Positions 1 through 7,615 of a stretch of 35,625 bases of DNA are shown here, piece by piece (position 1 is the first letter of the stretch; the number at the start of each line of letters is the position of its first letter). The translations under genes were made by a program, and so were the position numbers. This DNA is from Paracoccaceae bacterium. Its GTDB lineage: Bacteria > Pseudomonadota > Alphaproteobacteria > Rhodobacterales > Rhodobacteraceae. The stretch lies in NCBI GenBank assembly GCA_027082975.1, contig JALWTH010000394.1:1-35625 (forward strand), in the 5' to 3' direction. The notes under the pieces were generated by a model. It was not told where the DNA came from, did not search any database, and saw only the letters and a list, made by a program, of their open reading frames with translations.

Positions 1-245
1 AGGTGAGGCAGCGCCAGCGCGGTGAGGGCGGCGAGCGGGGTGGCGTCGCGGATCTGCGTGCCGATGAGGGAAAGCTGCTTCAGCGCGGTGAGCGTGGCGA
101 TTTCCTCGGGCAGGGCTTCGAGCGCGTTGAAGACCTCTTCGCCGCCATATTTCGACCCGCGCAGGCGAAGCGCCGTCGCGCCCTCCTCCTTCGCCCTCAC
201 TATCCTGCGGCGGGCTTCCTCATAGGCTTTGTCGGCTGCATTCAT
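1..245 (-). CDS. Leucine-rich-repeat protein, N-terminal fragment cut by the window edge
   Basis: The reverse complement opens with ATG after a GGAGGGAAG ribosome binding site and runs without a stop to base 1, giving about 81 residues that begin MNAADKAYEEARRIVRAKEEG. From about residue 45 the spacing of leucines (ALEALPEEIATLTALKQL, then LSLIGTQI) is that of leucine-rich repeats, which usually mediate protein binding. No signal peptide is visible, so this part looks cytoplasmic. It follows the CdsA-like gene on the same strand after a gap of about 45 bases and may be its operon partner. The ORF track misses it because it has no stop in the window. The rest of the protein, and so any other domain, cannot be seen. 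Confidence 0.7.
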   Translation of the reverse strand, partial: MNAADKAYEEARRRIVRAKEEGATALRLRGSKYGGEEVFNALEALPEEIATLTALKQLSLIGTQIRDATPLAALTALALPH

Positions 246-290
246 CTTCCCTCCCCCGCCAGACTGGCATGGGGCCGGGCGTGGCGCAAG

Positions 291-1235
291 TCAGGCCGTT
301 ACCCAGAAGATATGCACCAGGTGGAAGAACACCGGCGCGGCGAACAGCACGCCGTCGAGCCGGTCGATGAAGCCGCCCTGGCCGGCCACCAGTTGGCCCC
401 AGTCGCGCACGCCCTTGTCGCGCTTGATGGCGCTCATCACCAGCGCGCCGAACAGGCCGGTGGCGGTGATGACGGCGCCCATGAGCGCGGCGGCGGCGGG
501 TGCGAAAGGCGTGAGCCACCACAGTCCCGCGCCCAGGGCCGCGCCCGAGGCCACCGCCCCGACAAAGCCCTCCCAGGTCTTGGAGGCCGAGAGCGCCGGG
601 GCCACCGGGTGGCGCCCCCAGAACTGGCTCCAGGCATATTGCAGCGTGTCGGTGAGCTGCACGATGATCACCAGAAAGGCGATCAGCAGCAGCCCCTTGC
701 TTTCGAATCCTTCGATATGCAGCGACAGGAGCGCCGGCACATGGCTGGCCGCATAGACGCAGATCATCAGGCCCCACTGGTTTTCGCCCACCCGGGCGAG
801 GAAGCGCTCCGGCGCGCCGCGGATAACGCTCAGCACCGGCAGGTAGAGGAAGGCATAGACCGGGATGAACACGCTGTAGATCCGGTACCAGTCCATGTAG
901 ACCAGCAGATATTGCACCGGCAGGATCACGAAAAACGCCGCGATCAGCGCCCAGTGATCGGCCCGGCTCTTCTGGGTGAGGGTGAGGAATTCGCGCAGCG
1001 CGGCGAAGGATATGACGGCAAACAGCACCACCACGCCCCCGCGCCCGCCCAGCATCGCCAGCGCCAGCAGCGTGGCAATCGCCCACCAGGCGCCGATTCG
1101 CGCGGCGAGATTCTCGACCAGCACGTTCTGGCCTTCGGGGCTGAGCCAGGCCCGGAGCAGGGCCGCGCCCGCCCAGGCCAGGGTGAGCAGCAGGAAGACG
1201 CCGTTGAGCAGCCAGGAGAATTCAGCGCCGTTCAT
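291..1235 (-). CDS. cdsA: Phosphatidate cytidylyltransferase family protein (CdsA-like)
   Basis: This predicted integral membrane enzyme makes CDP-diacylglycerol from phosphatidic acid and CTP, the branch-point precursor of membrane phospholipids. The 314-residue product has many hydrophobic segments and ends with the family signature region (SAIKRDKGVRDWG, then GQGGFIDRLDG). The usual His of the GHGG element is Gln here. I start it at MNGAEF, 14 codons inside the track ORF, because a GGTGGAGG ribosome binding site precedes that ATG. The start overlaps the end of the upstream acyltransferase by 14 bases, so the two are probably translationally coupled. The acyltransferase product is the substrate of this enzyme. 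It may be a second, specialised CdsA paralogue rather than the housekeeping copy, because acyltransferase-linked homologues of this kind often coexist with another cdsA. Confidence 0.85.
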   Translation of the reverse strand: MNGAEFSWLLNGVFLLLTLAWAGAALLRAWLSPEGQNVLVENLAARIGAWWAIATLLALAMLGGRGGVVVLFAVISFAALREFLTLTQKSRADHWALIAAFFVILPVQYLLVYMDWYRIYSVFIPVYAFLYLPVLSVIRGAPERFLARVGENQWGLMICVYAASHVPALLSLHIEGFESKGLLLIAFLVIIVQLTDTLQYAWSQFWGRHPVAPALSASKTWEGFVGAVASGAALGAGLWWLTPFAPAAAALMGAVITATGLFGALVMSAIKRDKGVRDWGQLVAGQGGFIDRLDGVLFAAPVFFHLVHIFWVTA

Positions 1236-1914
1236 CGGGGGCCTCCACCTGATCTGCGAGCGCCAGCAGCGCCGCATGGGCGCGGGCGAGAAAGGCGGCC
1301 TTGTCCTCGCCCGGCGCCAGGTGCAGGGGCGCGCCGAAGCTCACCGAGCAGATCAGCGGCACCGGCACCACCTCGCCCTTGGGCATGACGTGGTTGAGGT
1401 TCTGAAGCCAGGTCGGCACCAGGTCGATCTCGGGCCGCGCGCGGGCGAAATGGTAGAGCCCGGTCTTGAACGCCAGCAGCCGCTCGGGCCCCATGTTGCG
1501 CTTGCCCTCGGGAAACAGGATCAGGCTCGCCCCCTCGTCCACCGCCTTGCACATGAGCGCCACCGGGTCCTCGGTGCGGGTCTCCGGGTTGCGGTCGATC
1601 AGCACGGCGCGAAACACGTCGCGCCCGGCGAAGGCGCGCAGGCGCGATTTCAGCCAGTAATCGGCCGCCGCCACCGGGCGGGTGCGTGCGCGCAGGGCCG
1701 CCGGGAGCGCGGTCCAGAGCAGCACGAAATCGGCGTTCGAGGTGTGGTTGGCGAAATAGAGGCGCTGGCGGGGGATCGGCTCGGTGCCGATCCAGTTGAC
1801 CCGCGCGGCGGTGAGAAACCGGGTGAAGAGGGCAATGGCATTGCCGACCAGGCGCGCCAGTGCCCCGGTCAGTGCCCCGGTCAGTGCCGCGCGCATTCTG
1901 CCGATGATTGCCAT
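1222..1914 (-). CDS. 1-acyl-sn-glycerol-3-phosphate acyltransferase family protein (PlsC-like)
   Basis: This protein of 230 residues should transfer an acyl group to a lysophospholipid such as lysophosphatidic acid at the inner membrane. The acyltransferase motif I appears as NHTSNADF (the NHxxxxD pattern) near residue 56, and motif III appears as FPEGKR, a variant of FPEGTR, near residue 133. An N-terminal stretch of about 35 residues is hydrophobic and could anchor it. The ATG follows a CGGAGG site at good spacing. It is the first gene of a minus-strand set that continues into the CdsA-like gene, so the pair forms two consecutive phospholipid steps. A 12-base tandem repeat lies in its first codons (separate entry). 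The exact acceptor lipid cannot be told from sequence. Confidence 0.85.
   Translation of the reverse strand: MAIIGRMRAALTGALTGALARLVGNAIALFTRFLTAARVNWIGTEPIPRQRLYFANHTSNADFVLLWTALPAALRARTRPVAAADYWLKSRLRAFAGRDVFRAVLIDRNPETRTEDPVALMCKAVDEGASLILFPEGKRNMGPERLLAFKTGLYHFARARPEIDLVPTWLQNLNHVMPKGEVVPVPLICSVSFGAPLHLAPGEDKAAFLARAHAALLALADQVEAPDERR
1858..1888. repeat. 12-bp tandem repeat inside the acyltransferase N-terminus
   Basis: The unit CAGTGCCCCGGT occurs twice and is followed by a partial third copy (CAGTGCC). On the coding strand it yields the repeated peptide ALTG-ALTG-AL. The unit is a multiple of three, so gain or loss of a copy would keep the reading frame. Confidence 0.85.
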
Positions 1915-1977
1915 TGCCTACCTCCGCGCCCTTGGTAGCGCAGCCGGGCCACCTGTCACAAGCCCGCGGCCGGGCGG

Positions 1978-1998
1978 CGATTTTTCTGCGAAAAATCG
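1978..1998. repeat. 21-bp palindromic repeat, copy 1 of 3
   Basis: Perfect 9-base arms (CGATTTTTC and GAAAAATCG) flank the centre TGC. This copy sits between the divergent acyltransferase and lactate dehydrogenase genes, about 95 bases before the latter's start. Identical arms recur at 14958 and 16551. Because it lies in a divergent region it is unlikely to be only a terminator. Its role is unknown. Confidence 0.85.
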
Positions 1999-2093
1999 TT
2001 TGCCGCGTGCCTGCCGCTCTTTCGACAAGGCGGGCGGATTGTCAGTCCCGCCCGGCGCCGTTATCACTCGGCTGACCGCGAAGGAGAAATACC

Positions 2094-3257
2094 ATGCCCG
2101 TCATCACCGAGATCGAAGATCTGCGCCGCATCTACGAGCGCCGCGTGCCGCGGATGTTTTACGATTATGTGGAGACCGGATCGTGGAGCGAGCAGACCTT
2201 TCGCGAAAACAGTTCGGACTTCGACCGGATCTATTTCAAACAGCGCGTCGCCATCGACATGACCGGGCGCAGCACCGCGAGCCGGATGATCGGCCAGGAG
2301 GTGGCGATGCCGGTGGCGCTGGCGCCGGTGGGGCTGACGGGGATGCAGGACGCGGACGGCGAGATCAAGGCGGCGCGCGCGGCGGAGAAGTTCGGCGTGC
2401 CGTTTACCCTCTCCACCATGTCGATCTGCTCGATCGAGGACGTGGCCGCGCATACCCAAAAGCCGTTCTGGTTTCAGGTCTATACGCTGAAGGACGACGA
2501 ATTCAACAGGAACCTCTTTGCCCGGGCCAGGGCCGCCAATTGCTCGGCCATTGTCATCACCGTGGACCTGCAACTGCTCGGCCAGCGCCACAAGGATCTC
2601 AAGAACGGCCTCTCCGCCCCGCCCAGGCTGACCCCGCGCACGATTGCCAACATGGCCACCAAGCTCGGCTGGGGGCTCGGGATGCTGGGCACCAAGCGGC
2701 GCTTCTTCGGCAATATCGTCGGCCACGCCAGGGGGGTGACGGATCCTTCCTCGCTGGCGGACTGGACCGCGAGCGCGTTCGACCAGAGCCTTGACTGGGA
2801 GCGGATCAGGGAGTTTCGCCGGATGTGGGACGGGCCGCTGATCCTCAAGGGGATCATCGAGCCGGAAGACGCGGTGGCGGCGCTCGGCGGGGGCGCCGAT
2901 GCGATCATCGTGTCAAACCACGGCGGGCGCCAGCTTGACGGGGCGCTCACCTCGATCCGGGCGCTGCCGCGGGTGCTCGATGCGGTGGGCGACAGGATCG
3001 AGGTGCATCTGGACAGCGGCATTCGCTCGGGCCAGGACGCGCTCAAGGCCCTGGCGATGGGCGCCAAGGGCACCTATATCGGCCGCGCCTATATCTACGG
3101 GCTCGGCGCCATGGGCGAGGCCGGCGTGACCAAGGCGCTCGAGGTGATCCACAGGGAAATGGACATGACCATGGCGCTGTGCGGGCGCACCGACATCAAC
3201 GACGTGGACCGCTCGATCCTGCACATCCCGCGCGGCTTTTCCGGCGATTGGGAATAG
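2094..3257 (+). CDS. lldD: FMN-dependent L-lactate dehydrogenase (alpha-hydroxy acid oxidase family)
   Basis: This 387-residue enzyme belongs to the FMN-dependent alpha-hydroxy acid dehydrogenase family and probably oxidises L-lactate to pyruvate, passing electrons to the respiratory chain at the inner membrane. The active-site signature SNHGGRQLDG lies at about residues 273-282 and carries the catalytic His and the substrate-binding Arg. Flavin-site elements PVALAPVG and LDSGIRSGQDALKALAMGAK are also present. Length is normal for LldD. The ATG is preceded by AAGGAGAA at good spacing. No lactate permease or adjacent regulator is visible. A TakP-like TRAP transporter lies 8 kb away, and some members of that family bind oxo- or hydroxy-acids, but a link is only a guess. 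Related oxidases of glycolate or mandelate share these motifs. Confidence 0.85.
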   Translation: MPVITEIEDLRRIYERRVPRMFYDYVETGSWSEQTFRENSSDFDRIYFKQRVAIDMTGRSTASRMIGQEVAMPVALAPVGLTGMQDADGEIKAARAAEKFGVPFTLSTMSICSIEDVAAHTQKPFWFQVYTLKDDEFNRNLFARARAANCSAIVITVDLQLLGQRHKDLKNGLSAPPRLTPRTIANMATKLGWGLGMLGTKRRFFGNIVGHARGVTDPSSLADWTASAFDQSLDWERIREFRRMWDGPLILKGIIEPEDAVAALGGGADAIIVSNHGGRQLDGALTSIRALPRVLDAVGDRIEVHLDSGIRSGQDALKALAMGAKGTYIGRAYIYGLGAMGEAGVTKALEVIHREMDMTMALCGRTDINDVDRSILHIPRGFSGDWE

Positions 3258-3324
3258 GGCCGGGCGTGGGGTGTTGCCCGTTGCGCCAGAGGCGCATCGA
3301 GGGCGCCCCATGAATGCGGCGGCT

Positions 3325-3354
3325 CCCCTGAGTATTTGATGAAAGGTGAAAGGG
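3325..3354 (+). repeat. C-rich/TATTT intergenic motif, copy 1
   Basis: The segment CCCCTGAGTATTTGATG, followed by AAAGGTGAAAGGG, lies between lldD and rplY. It aligns with a second copy just before recO (19077). The shared pattern is CCCC, a short purine step, TATTT, then an A/G-rich stretch with GAA. I recall similar strings as common between genes in Rhodobacteraceae, but I cannot check that here. Function is unknown. Confidence 0.45.
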
Positions 3355-3455
3355 GCGCGTGGGGGCTTCCCTTTGTCGCGAATCCCCTCTATAGGAGCGG
3401 CTTCACGCGCCGGCACACCCTTGGAGGGCCGCGCTCAGCAGAAATGGAGATTACC

Positions 3456-4106
3456 ATGGCAGGAAAGATCCCTGATCTGATTGCCTCGGAACGGACGGGG
3501 ACAGGCAAGGGGGCCGCCCGTCAGGCACGCCGCGAAGGGCTGGTTCCGGGCATCGTTTACGGCGGCGGGCAGGACCCGCTGCCGATCAACATTCCGTTCA
3601 ACGTGCTGATGAAGCACCTCAAGCGGGGGCGGTTCCTTTCGACCCTGTTCAATCTCAAGGTCGAGGGGCACGAGGACGTGCGGGTGATCTGCCGTGGCGT
3701 GCAGCGCGATGTGGTCAAGGACCTGCCGACCCATGTGGACCTGATGCGCCTGCGCCGGACTTCGAAGGTGCGGCTCTATATCCATGTGAATTTCGAGGGC
3801 GAAGAGGCCTGCCCCGGCCTGAAGAAGGGCGGCGTGCTCACCGTGGTGCGCCCCGAGGTGGAGCTGGAAGTGACCGCCGGCGACATCCCGGATCACCTGA
3901 CCGTCAGCCTCGAGGGTCTGGAAGTGGGCGACGTGATCCACGCTTCCGATATCGCCCTGCCGGAAGGGGCGCGCCTGACCATCGAGCGCGATTTCGTGGT
4001 GGCCAATATCTCGGCCCCGTCGGCCCTGCGCTCCTCGGACGAAGAGGATGGCGAAGCCGGTGAAGAAGGCGCCGAAGGCGGTGACGCCGAGGGCGGCGAA
4101 GAGTGA
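3456..4106 (+). CDS. rplY: 50S ribosomal protein L25 (Ctc/TL5 family)
   Basis: L25 binds 5S rRNA in the large ribosomal subunit. The 216-residue product is the long form: an N-terminal L25 domain (the [19 protein letters not shown] segment, then [10 protein letters not shown]) is followed by the C-terminal beta domain found in Ctc/TL5 proteins. A strongly acidic, Glu/Gly-rich tail of about 25 residues ends the protein. I start at MAGKIPD, not at the track's longer start, because this is the usual N-terminus and the ATG is preceded by a GGAG site. It stands alone and ends at a strong terminator. In many bacteria pth follows rplY, but here it does not. Confidence 0.95.
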   Translation: MAGKIPDLIASERTGTGKGAARQARREGLVPGIVYGGGQDPLPINIPFNVLMKHLKRGRFLSTLFNLKVEGHEDVRVICRGVQRDVVKDLPTHVDLMRLRRTSKVRLYIHVNFEGEEACPGLKKGGVLTVVRPEVELEVTAGDIPDHLTVSLEGLEVGDVIHASDIALPEGARLTIERDFVVANISAPSALRSSDEEDGEAGEEGAEGGDAEGGEE

Positions 4107-4135
4107 GCCCTTTCTACGCCAAGCGATGAAAAGGC

Positions 4136-4162
4136 GGGGCCCTCTGCGGGCCCCGTTCTTTT
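4136..4162 (+). terminator. Rho-independent terminator after rplY
   Basis: A perfect 7-base stem (GGGGCCC with GGGCCCC) with a 5-base loop is followed by GTTCTTTT. It starts about 30 bases after the rplY stop and faces the convergent rhodanese gene. Confidence 0.85.
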
Positions 4163-4205
4163 GGGGCAGTGCGATTGGCGTTGCGGGGCAGCGGGGGATG
4201 TGCCG

Positions 4206-4826
4206 CTATTGGCCGGGGACCACGGTCAGGCCGAGTATCCGCCAGTCCTGCATGCCGCCGCGGTAATAGCTGATCCTGTCGGCCGGGTAGCCCGCGGCGA
4301 TCATGGCGCGGATCGCGGTCGGGGACTGGCCGCACCACATGCCGTTGCAGAACAGCGCCACTCTGCGCGCGTTGGTGCAGTCCCAGCCGTCGAAATCGGG
4401 CTCGCAGCCCAGTTCGTCGAGCCGGTCGGCGATCTCGCTCCAGGGGATCGACACCGCGCCGGGGATGGTGCCGCCGGCGTGCCATTTCAGGGTGCGGCTG
4501 TCGACCAGCACCGCCTCCGGGTCCTGCAGGATTTCGAGCACTTCGAGTTCGCCGATGGTGCGCACCCCCTCGGCCGGGCTGATCGGCTGGATGCAAAACG
4601 GCGGGCAGGGGCGGCTGATGCGCGCCCAGTCGCCTTCGAGCTTCGCAGAAGTGTCCGGGTTGCGGGCGATCGTCACCGGGCCTTGCGGTGTCTGGACCGT
4701 GACCGAAGGCAGGTCGGGGCGGATATTGACGCTTTCCTGTGCCATGGCCGGCAGGAGCGGCAGGGCGGAAAGGGCAATCACGGCAATCAGGGCGAGAAGG
4801 GTTTTCGGGATATTTGGCATGTGCAT
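4206..4826 (-). CDS. Periplasmic rhodanese-like domain protein
   Basis: A cleavable signal peptide (MHMPNIPKTLLALIAVIAL, ending AMAQ) precedes a single rhodanese-type fold of about 150 residues. The rhodanese signs are VLVDSRTLKWHAGGTIPGA (the substrate-side loop) and the active-site loop FCNGMWCGQSP near residues 170-180. That loop has a C-x4-C pair instead of the plain CxxGxR thiosulfate-binding loop, so redox or persulfide handling in the periplasm is more likely than classical sulfurtransfer. A second Cys pair (PCPPFC) lies near residue 75. I place the start at MHMPNIPK because GAGGAG lies 7 bases upstream and a signal peptide follows. The longer track ORF has no such support. Related proteins accompany PQQ-dependent oxidation genes in other bacteria, but none are seen here. 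Confidence 0.75.
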   Translation of the reverse strand: MHMPNIPKTLLALIAVIALSALPLLPAMAQESVNIRPDLPSVTVQTPQGPVTIARNPDTSAKLEGDWARISRPCPPFCIQPISPAEGVRTIGELEVLEILQDPEAVLVDSRTLKWHAGGTIPGAVSIPWSEIADRLDELGCEPDFDGWDCTNARRVALFCNGMWCGQSPTAIRAMIAAGYPADRISYYRGGMQDWRILGLTVVPGQ

Positions 4827-5050
4827 GTCTGCTCCTCTTTCGGAGCGCGAGACATAGCATATCCGGGTGCGCCGAGAAAGCGTCCCCCGCATCCGCCATT
4901 GTGGTCCGGACTCATCCAGGGTCATCCGGGGCGGGCAGGCGGCATCGTCCCGGGTCATTGATATTGGTAACGGGTTGTGGAATCCTGCCCGGCGGGGGGC
5001 CTCCTCCGATTTCGACAGTCATTCATTGATCACATGCAGAGGATATACGG

Positions 5051-5428
5051 ATGCTTCAACGCATTGCGCCACTCGCCGTTCTTGCCCTTCTGGCCGCCTG
5101 CGCCACGCCGCAGGAGGCCTGCATCTACCAGGCTCGGGAAGAATTGCGCAGCCTGCAGGGGCGTATTGCCACCGCGCAGGGCAATCTCGACCGGGGCTAT
5201 GCGATCCACCGCCAGGTCGTGCCTTATACCTACGTTGTCATATGTCATGACGATGCCGGTAAGGCCTACCAGTGCGAGCAGAATGCCACCCGGATCGAGG
5301 AAACGCCGGTGGCCATCGACATCCGGGAAGAGCGGGCGAAGCTCGCGCGCCTGCGCGCGGCCCTGCCGGGGGCGCAGCGGGCGGCAGAGGCACGCATCGC
5401 CCAGTGCCGGGCGACCTATCCCGAGTGA
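5051..5428 (+). CDS. Small hypothetical lipoprotein
   Basis: The 125-residue product begins with a lipoprotein signal peptide whose lipobox is LLAAC, so it should be lipid-anchored at Cys17 or close to it. The mature part is Ala/Arg-rich, contains several Cys residues (for example VICHDDAG and YQCEQNAT) and ends with a helix that may form a short coiled coil (REERAKLARLRAALPGAQRAAEARIAQC). I recognise no family. GAGGA precedes the ATG. It converges on the downstream ABM-domain gene, with a GC hairpin between them. Confidence 0.65.
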   Translation: MLQRIAPLAVLALLAACATPQEACIYQAREELRSLQGRIATAQGNLDRGYAIHRQVVPYTYVVICHDDAGKAYQCEQNATRIEETPVAIDIREERAKLARLRAALPGAQRAAEARIAQCRATYPE

Positions 5429-5438
5429 GCCGGGCGCG

Positions 5439-5461
5439 GGCCGGGGGCGCTGCCGCCGGCC
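5439..5461. terminator. GC-rich hairpin between convergent genes
   Basis: The arms GGCCGG and CCGGCC enclose an 11-base loop, directly between the stop codons of the lipoprotein and the ABM-domain gene. There is no T-run, so terminator function is uncertain. Confidence 0.35.
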
Positions 5462-5785
5462 TCAGCCCTCCGAGACCATCACCACGTCATACATGACCGG
5501 CTGGTAATCCTTGGCCAGGGCGAGGAATTTCTGCAGATAGGCCTGCATCTCCTCGCTGCGCTGCAGGGCCTGGAAATGCTCGCGGCTCTCCCACTGCATG
5601 TAATTGGCGATGCGGGTGCGCGCGTCGTTGACATGCACGGCGGCGGCGACGAAGCCCGGCTGCTTCGAGGCGAAGTCGTTGCAGGCCTCGGTGAGCAGGT
5701 CGATCAGCGCCTGACAATCGGCCGGCGCCACCTCGAAGGTGCTGATGATGGTCTGGTGGCCGGCATCCTTGCTGATATGCGGCAT
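5462..5785 (-). CDS. Antibiotic biosynthesis monooxygenase (ABM) domain protein
   Basis: The 107-residue protein has the size and pattern of a single ABM dimeric alpha/beta-barrel domain. Signs are an N-terminal strand (TIISTFEVAPADCQALIDLL), the central GFVAAAVHVNDARTRIANYMQWESREHF with its conserved Trp-Glu, and a C-terminal strand. Such proteins are quinol or haem-type monooxygenases, or stress proteins of unknown substrate. The ATG is preceded by GGGAGGAA at good spacing. The universal stress gene lies upstream on the same strand with a gap of about 75 bases, so co-transcription is possible. The substrate cannot be inferred. Confidence 0.75.
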   Translation of the reverse strand: MPHISKDAGHQTIISTFEVAPADCQALIDLLTEACNDFASKQPGFVAAAVHVNDARTRIANYMQWESREHFQALQRSEEMQAYLQKFLALAKDYQPVMYDVVMVSEG

Positions 5786-5859
5786 GTATTCCTCCCTTTT
5801 ACGCCAGCTTACGGCGGAAAAGGAAGCCGGGGCAAGCGATTACCCGCTGTCAACAGGCC

Positions 5860-6267
5860 CTAGCGGCAGACATGCACCGCGCAGGGCGCATGGCGCACCA
5901 CCCGGGCGGCGGTCGAACCCAGGAACCAGTCCTGCATCCCCGGCCGATGCGAGGCGATGACGATGCAATCCACCCCGTTTTCGCGCGCATATTCGATGAT
6001 CGAATGCCCCGGATGGCCGCTGATCACCACCGGCTCTGCCGCTTCTGCGCCGTCCAGCGCTTCGGCCAGGCGCTTGTGCAGCTCGGCGCGGTTCGCCTCG
6101 ATCTGCCCTTCCGGCAGGTACTGGGCCACATAGGCGGGCACTTCCTCCATTACATGCAGGGCGGTGATCTTTGCGCCCTCGTCGGCGAGGATCCGGGCCA
6201 CTTTCAGCGCTTCGCCCGGGTCGCGGTCATGGTCGAAGGCCACCGGAACCAGAATGTGCTTGTACAT
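5860..6267 (-). CDS. Universal stress protein, UspA family
   Basis: This 135-residue cytoplasmic protein is a single Usp domain. The start MYKHILVPVAFDHDRD is typical, with the Asp that contacts adenine. The C-terminal segment ASHRPGMQDWFLGSTAARVVRHAPCAVHV matches the ATP-binding Usp pattern (G-x2-G-x9-G-S/T) only in part: the first Gly and the GST are present but the spacing is slightly changed. It probably binds a nucleotide and acts in stress survival. AAGGAG precedes the ATG. Confidence 0.9.
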   Translation of the reverse strand: MYKHILVPVAFDHDRDPGEALKVARILADEGAKITALHVMEEVPAYVAQYLPEGQIEANRAELHKRLAEALDGAEAAEPVVISGHPGHSIIEYARENGVDCIVIASHRPGMQDWFLGSTAARVVRHAPCAVHVCR

Positions 6268-6345
6268 GGCGCTTCTCCTTTTGCGAATGTTTCCCGAAAC
6301 CGGGGCGATGATATCCGCTGCGGGGCGGCGGCGCCATGAGGCAGG

Positions 6346-7611
6346 TCAAACCGGGCGCAGGAGGATCGCGCGAAAGTCGTTGACATTGGTGCCGGTGGGG
6401 CCGGGGGCGAAGAGGTCGCCCAGCGCGTCAAAGGCGCTCCAGCTGTCGTTGCCCGCGAGCAGGGCGGCGGGGTCGTGGCCCAGCGCGATGAGGCGGGCGG
6501 CGCTCTCGCCGTCGGCAAAGGCACCGGCATTGTCCTCGCTGCCGTCGATCCCGTCGGTATCGGCGGCCAGCGCCGCCCAGCCGGGCTGCCCCGCGCAGGT
6601 GAGCGCCAGCGAGAGCAGGAATTCGCCGTTGCGCCCGCCGCGCCCCCGCCCGCGCAGGGTGACGGTGGTCTCTCCGCCCGAGAGCAGCACCACCGGGGGG
6701 CGGAAGGGGCGGGCGCGCGCCAGCACCTCGAGCGCAATCGCCCCGTGCATCTTCGCCACTTCGCGCGCCTCGCCCTCGATCCGGTCCGACAGGATCACCG
6801 CCGGGATGCCCGCCGCCTCTGCCGCGCGCGCGGCTGCCTCGAGCGACAGGCGGGCCGAGGCGATGATGCGCGCCGAGTGGCCCTGAAAGAGCGCATCGTC
6901 CGGGCGGGGCGCGCGCGCGGTGCGGATGTGCTCGAGCACCGGCGCGGGCAGGTCGATCCGGTAGGCCCTGATCGCCGCCAGCGCCTCTTCGGCCCCGGTT
7001 TCATCGGCAAGGGTCGGCCCGGAGGCGACCTCGTGCGGGGTATCTCCCGGCACGTCGGAGACGATCAGGCTGACCACCCGTGCGGGTGCCGCCAGCGCCG
7101 CCAGCCGCCCGCCCTTGATCCCGGAAAACTGCTTGCGGATCGCGTTCATGGCGCTGATCGGCGCGCCGGAGGCGAGCAGGGCGGCGTTCAGCGCCTGCTC
7201 GTCGGCCAGCGAAAAGCCAGCGGGAGGCGCGGGCAGCAGCGCCGAGCCGCCGCCGGTGATCAGCGCCACCACCAGATCGTCGGGCCCCAGCCCGCTGACC
7301 GCTTCGCCGAGCGCCGCGCTTGCCGCAAGCCCGGCCGCGTCGGGCACCGGATGCGCGGCTTCCAGCACCCGGATGCGCCGGCAGGGGGTGGCGTAGCCGT
7401 AGCGGGTCACCACCACGCCCGAGAGCGGGCCGTCCCAGGCCGCTTCGAAGGCCGCCGCAAGCTGCGCCGCGCCCTTGCCCGCGCCCACCACCACGGTGCG
7501 CCCCCTGGGCCGCTCGGGCAGGTTGCCCTGCAGGATCCGCGCCGGGTCGGCCGCGGCGATGGCGGCTTCGAACAGGCCGGTGAGGAATGTCTTGTCCGCC
7601 GCGCGCACCAT
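6346..7611 (-). CDS. Glycerate 2-kinase, MOFRL family (formerly called hydroxypyruvate reductase TtuD)
   Basis: The enzyme phosphorylates D-glycerate to 2-phosphoglycerate, feeding lower glycolysis. The 421-residue product has the N-terminal DUF4147 domain ([17 protein letters not shown] near residue 41, [15 protein letters not shown] near residue 117, [17 protein letters not shown]) and the C-terminal MOFRL domain ([33 protein letters not shown], then [14 protein letters not shown]). Length is normal. It starts 4 bases after the aminotransferase stop and is the last gene of the BKACE-aminotransferase operon. Together with the GarR-like dehydrogenase across the divergent promoter region, it suggests that carbon from the unknown substrate passes through tartronate semialdehyde or glycerate. 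That link is an inference from gene context. Confidence 0.9.
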   Translation of the reverse strand: MVRAADKTFLTGLFEAAIAAADPARILQGNLPERPRGRTVVVGAGKGAAQLAAAFEAAWDGPLSGVVVTRYGYATPCRRIRVLEAAHPVPDAAGLAASAALGEAVSGLGPDDLVVALITGGGSALLPAPPAGFSLADEQALNAALLASGAPISAMNAIRKQFSGIKGGRLAALAAPARVVSLIVSDVPGDTPHEVASGPTLADETGAEEALAAIRAYRIDLPAPVLEHIRTARAPRPDDALFQGHSARIIASARLSLEAAARAAEAAGIPAVILSDRIEGEAREVAKMHGAIALEVLARARPFRPPVVLLSGGETTVTLRGRGRGGRNGEFLLSLALTCAGQPGWAALAADTDGIDGSEDNAGAFADGESAARLIALGHDPAALLAGNDSWSAFDALGDLFAPGPTGTNVNDFRAILLRPV

Positions 7612-7615
7612 GGCG

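Noticed and set aside
3-1388. 461-codon plus-strand ORF at the left edge
   Set aside because: It is the shadow of the LRR, CdsA-like and PlsC-like genes on the minus strand, with low-complexity Arg/Gly/Gln content.
3390-3455. Promoter with TATAGG upstream of rplY
   Set aside because: A -10-like TATAGG exists, but no acceptable -35 element stands at 16-18 bases.
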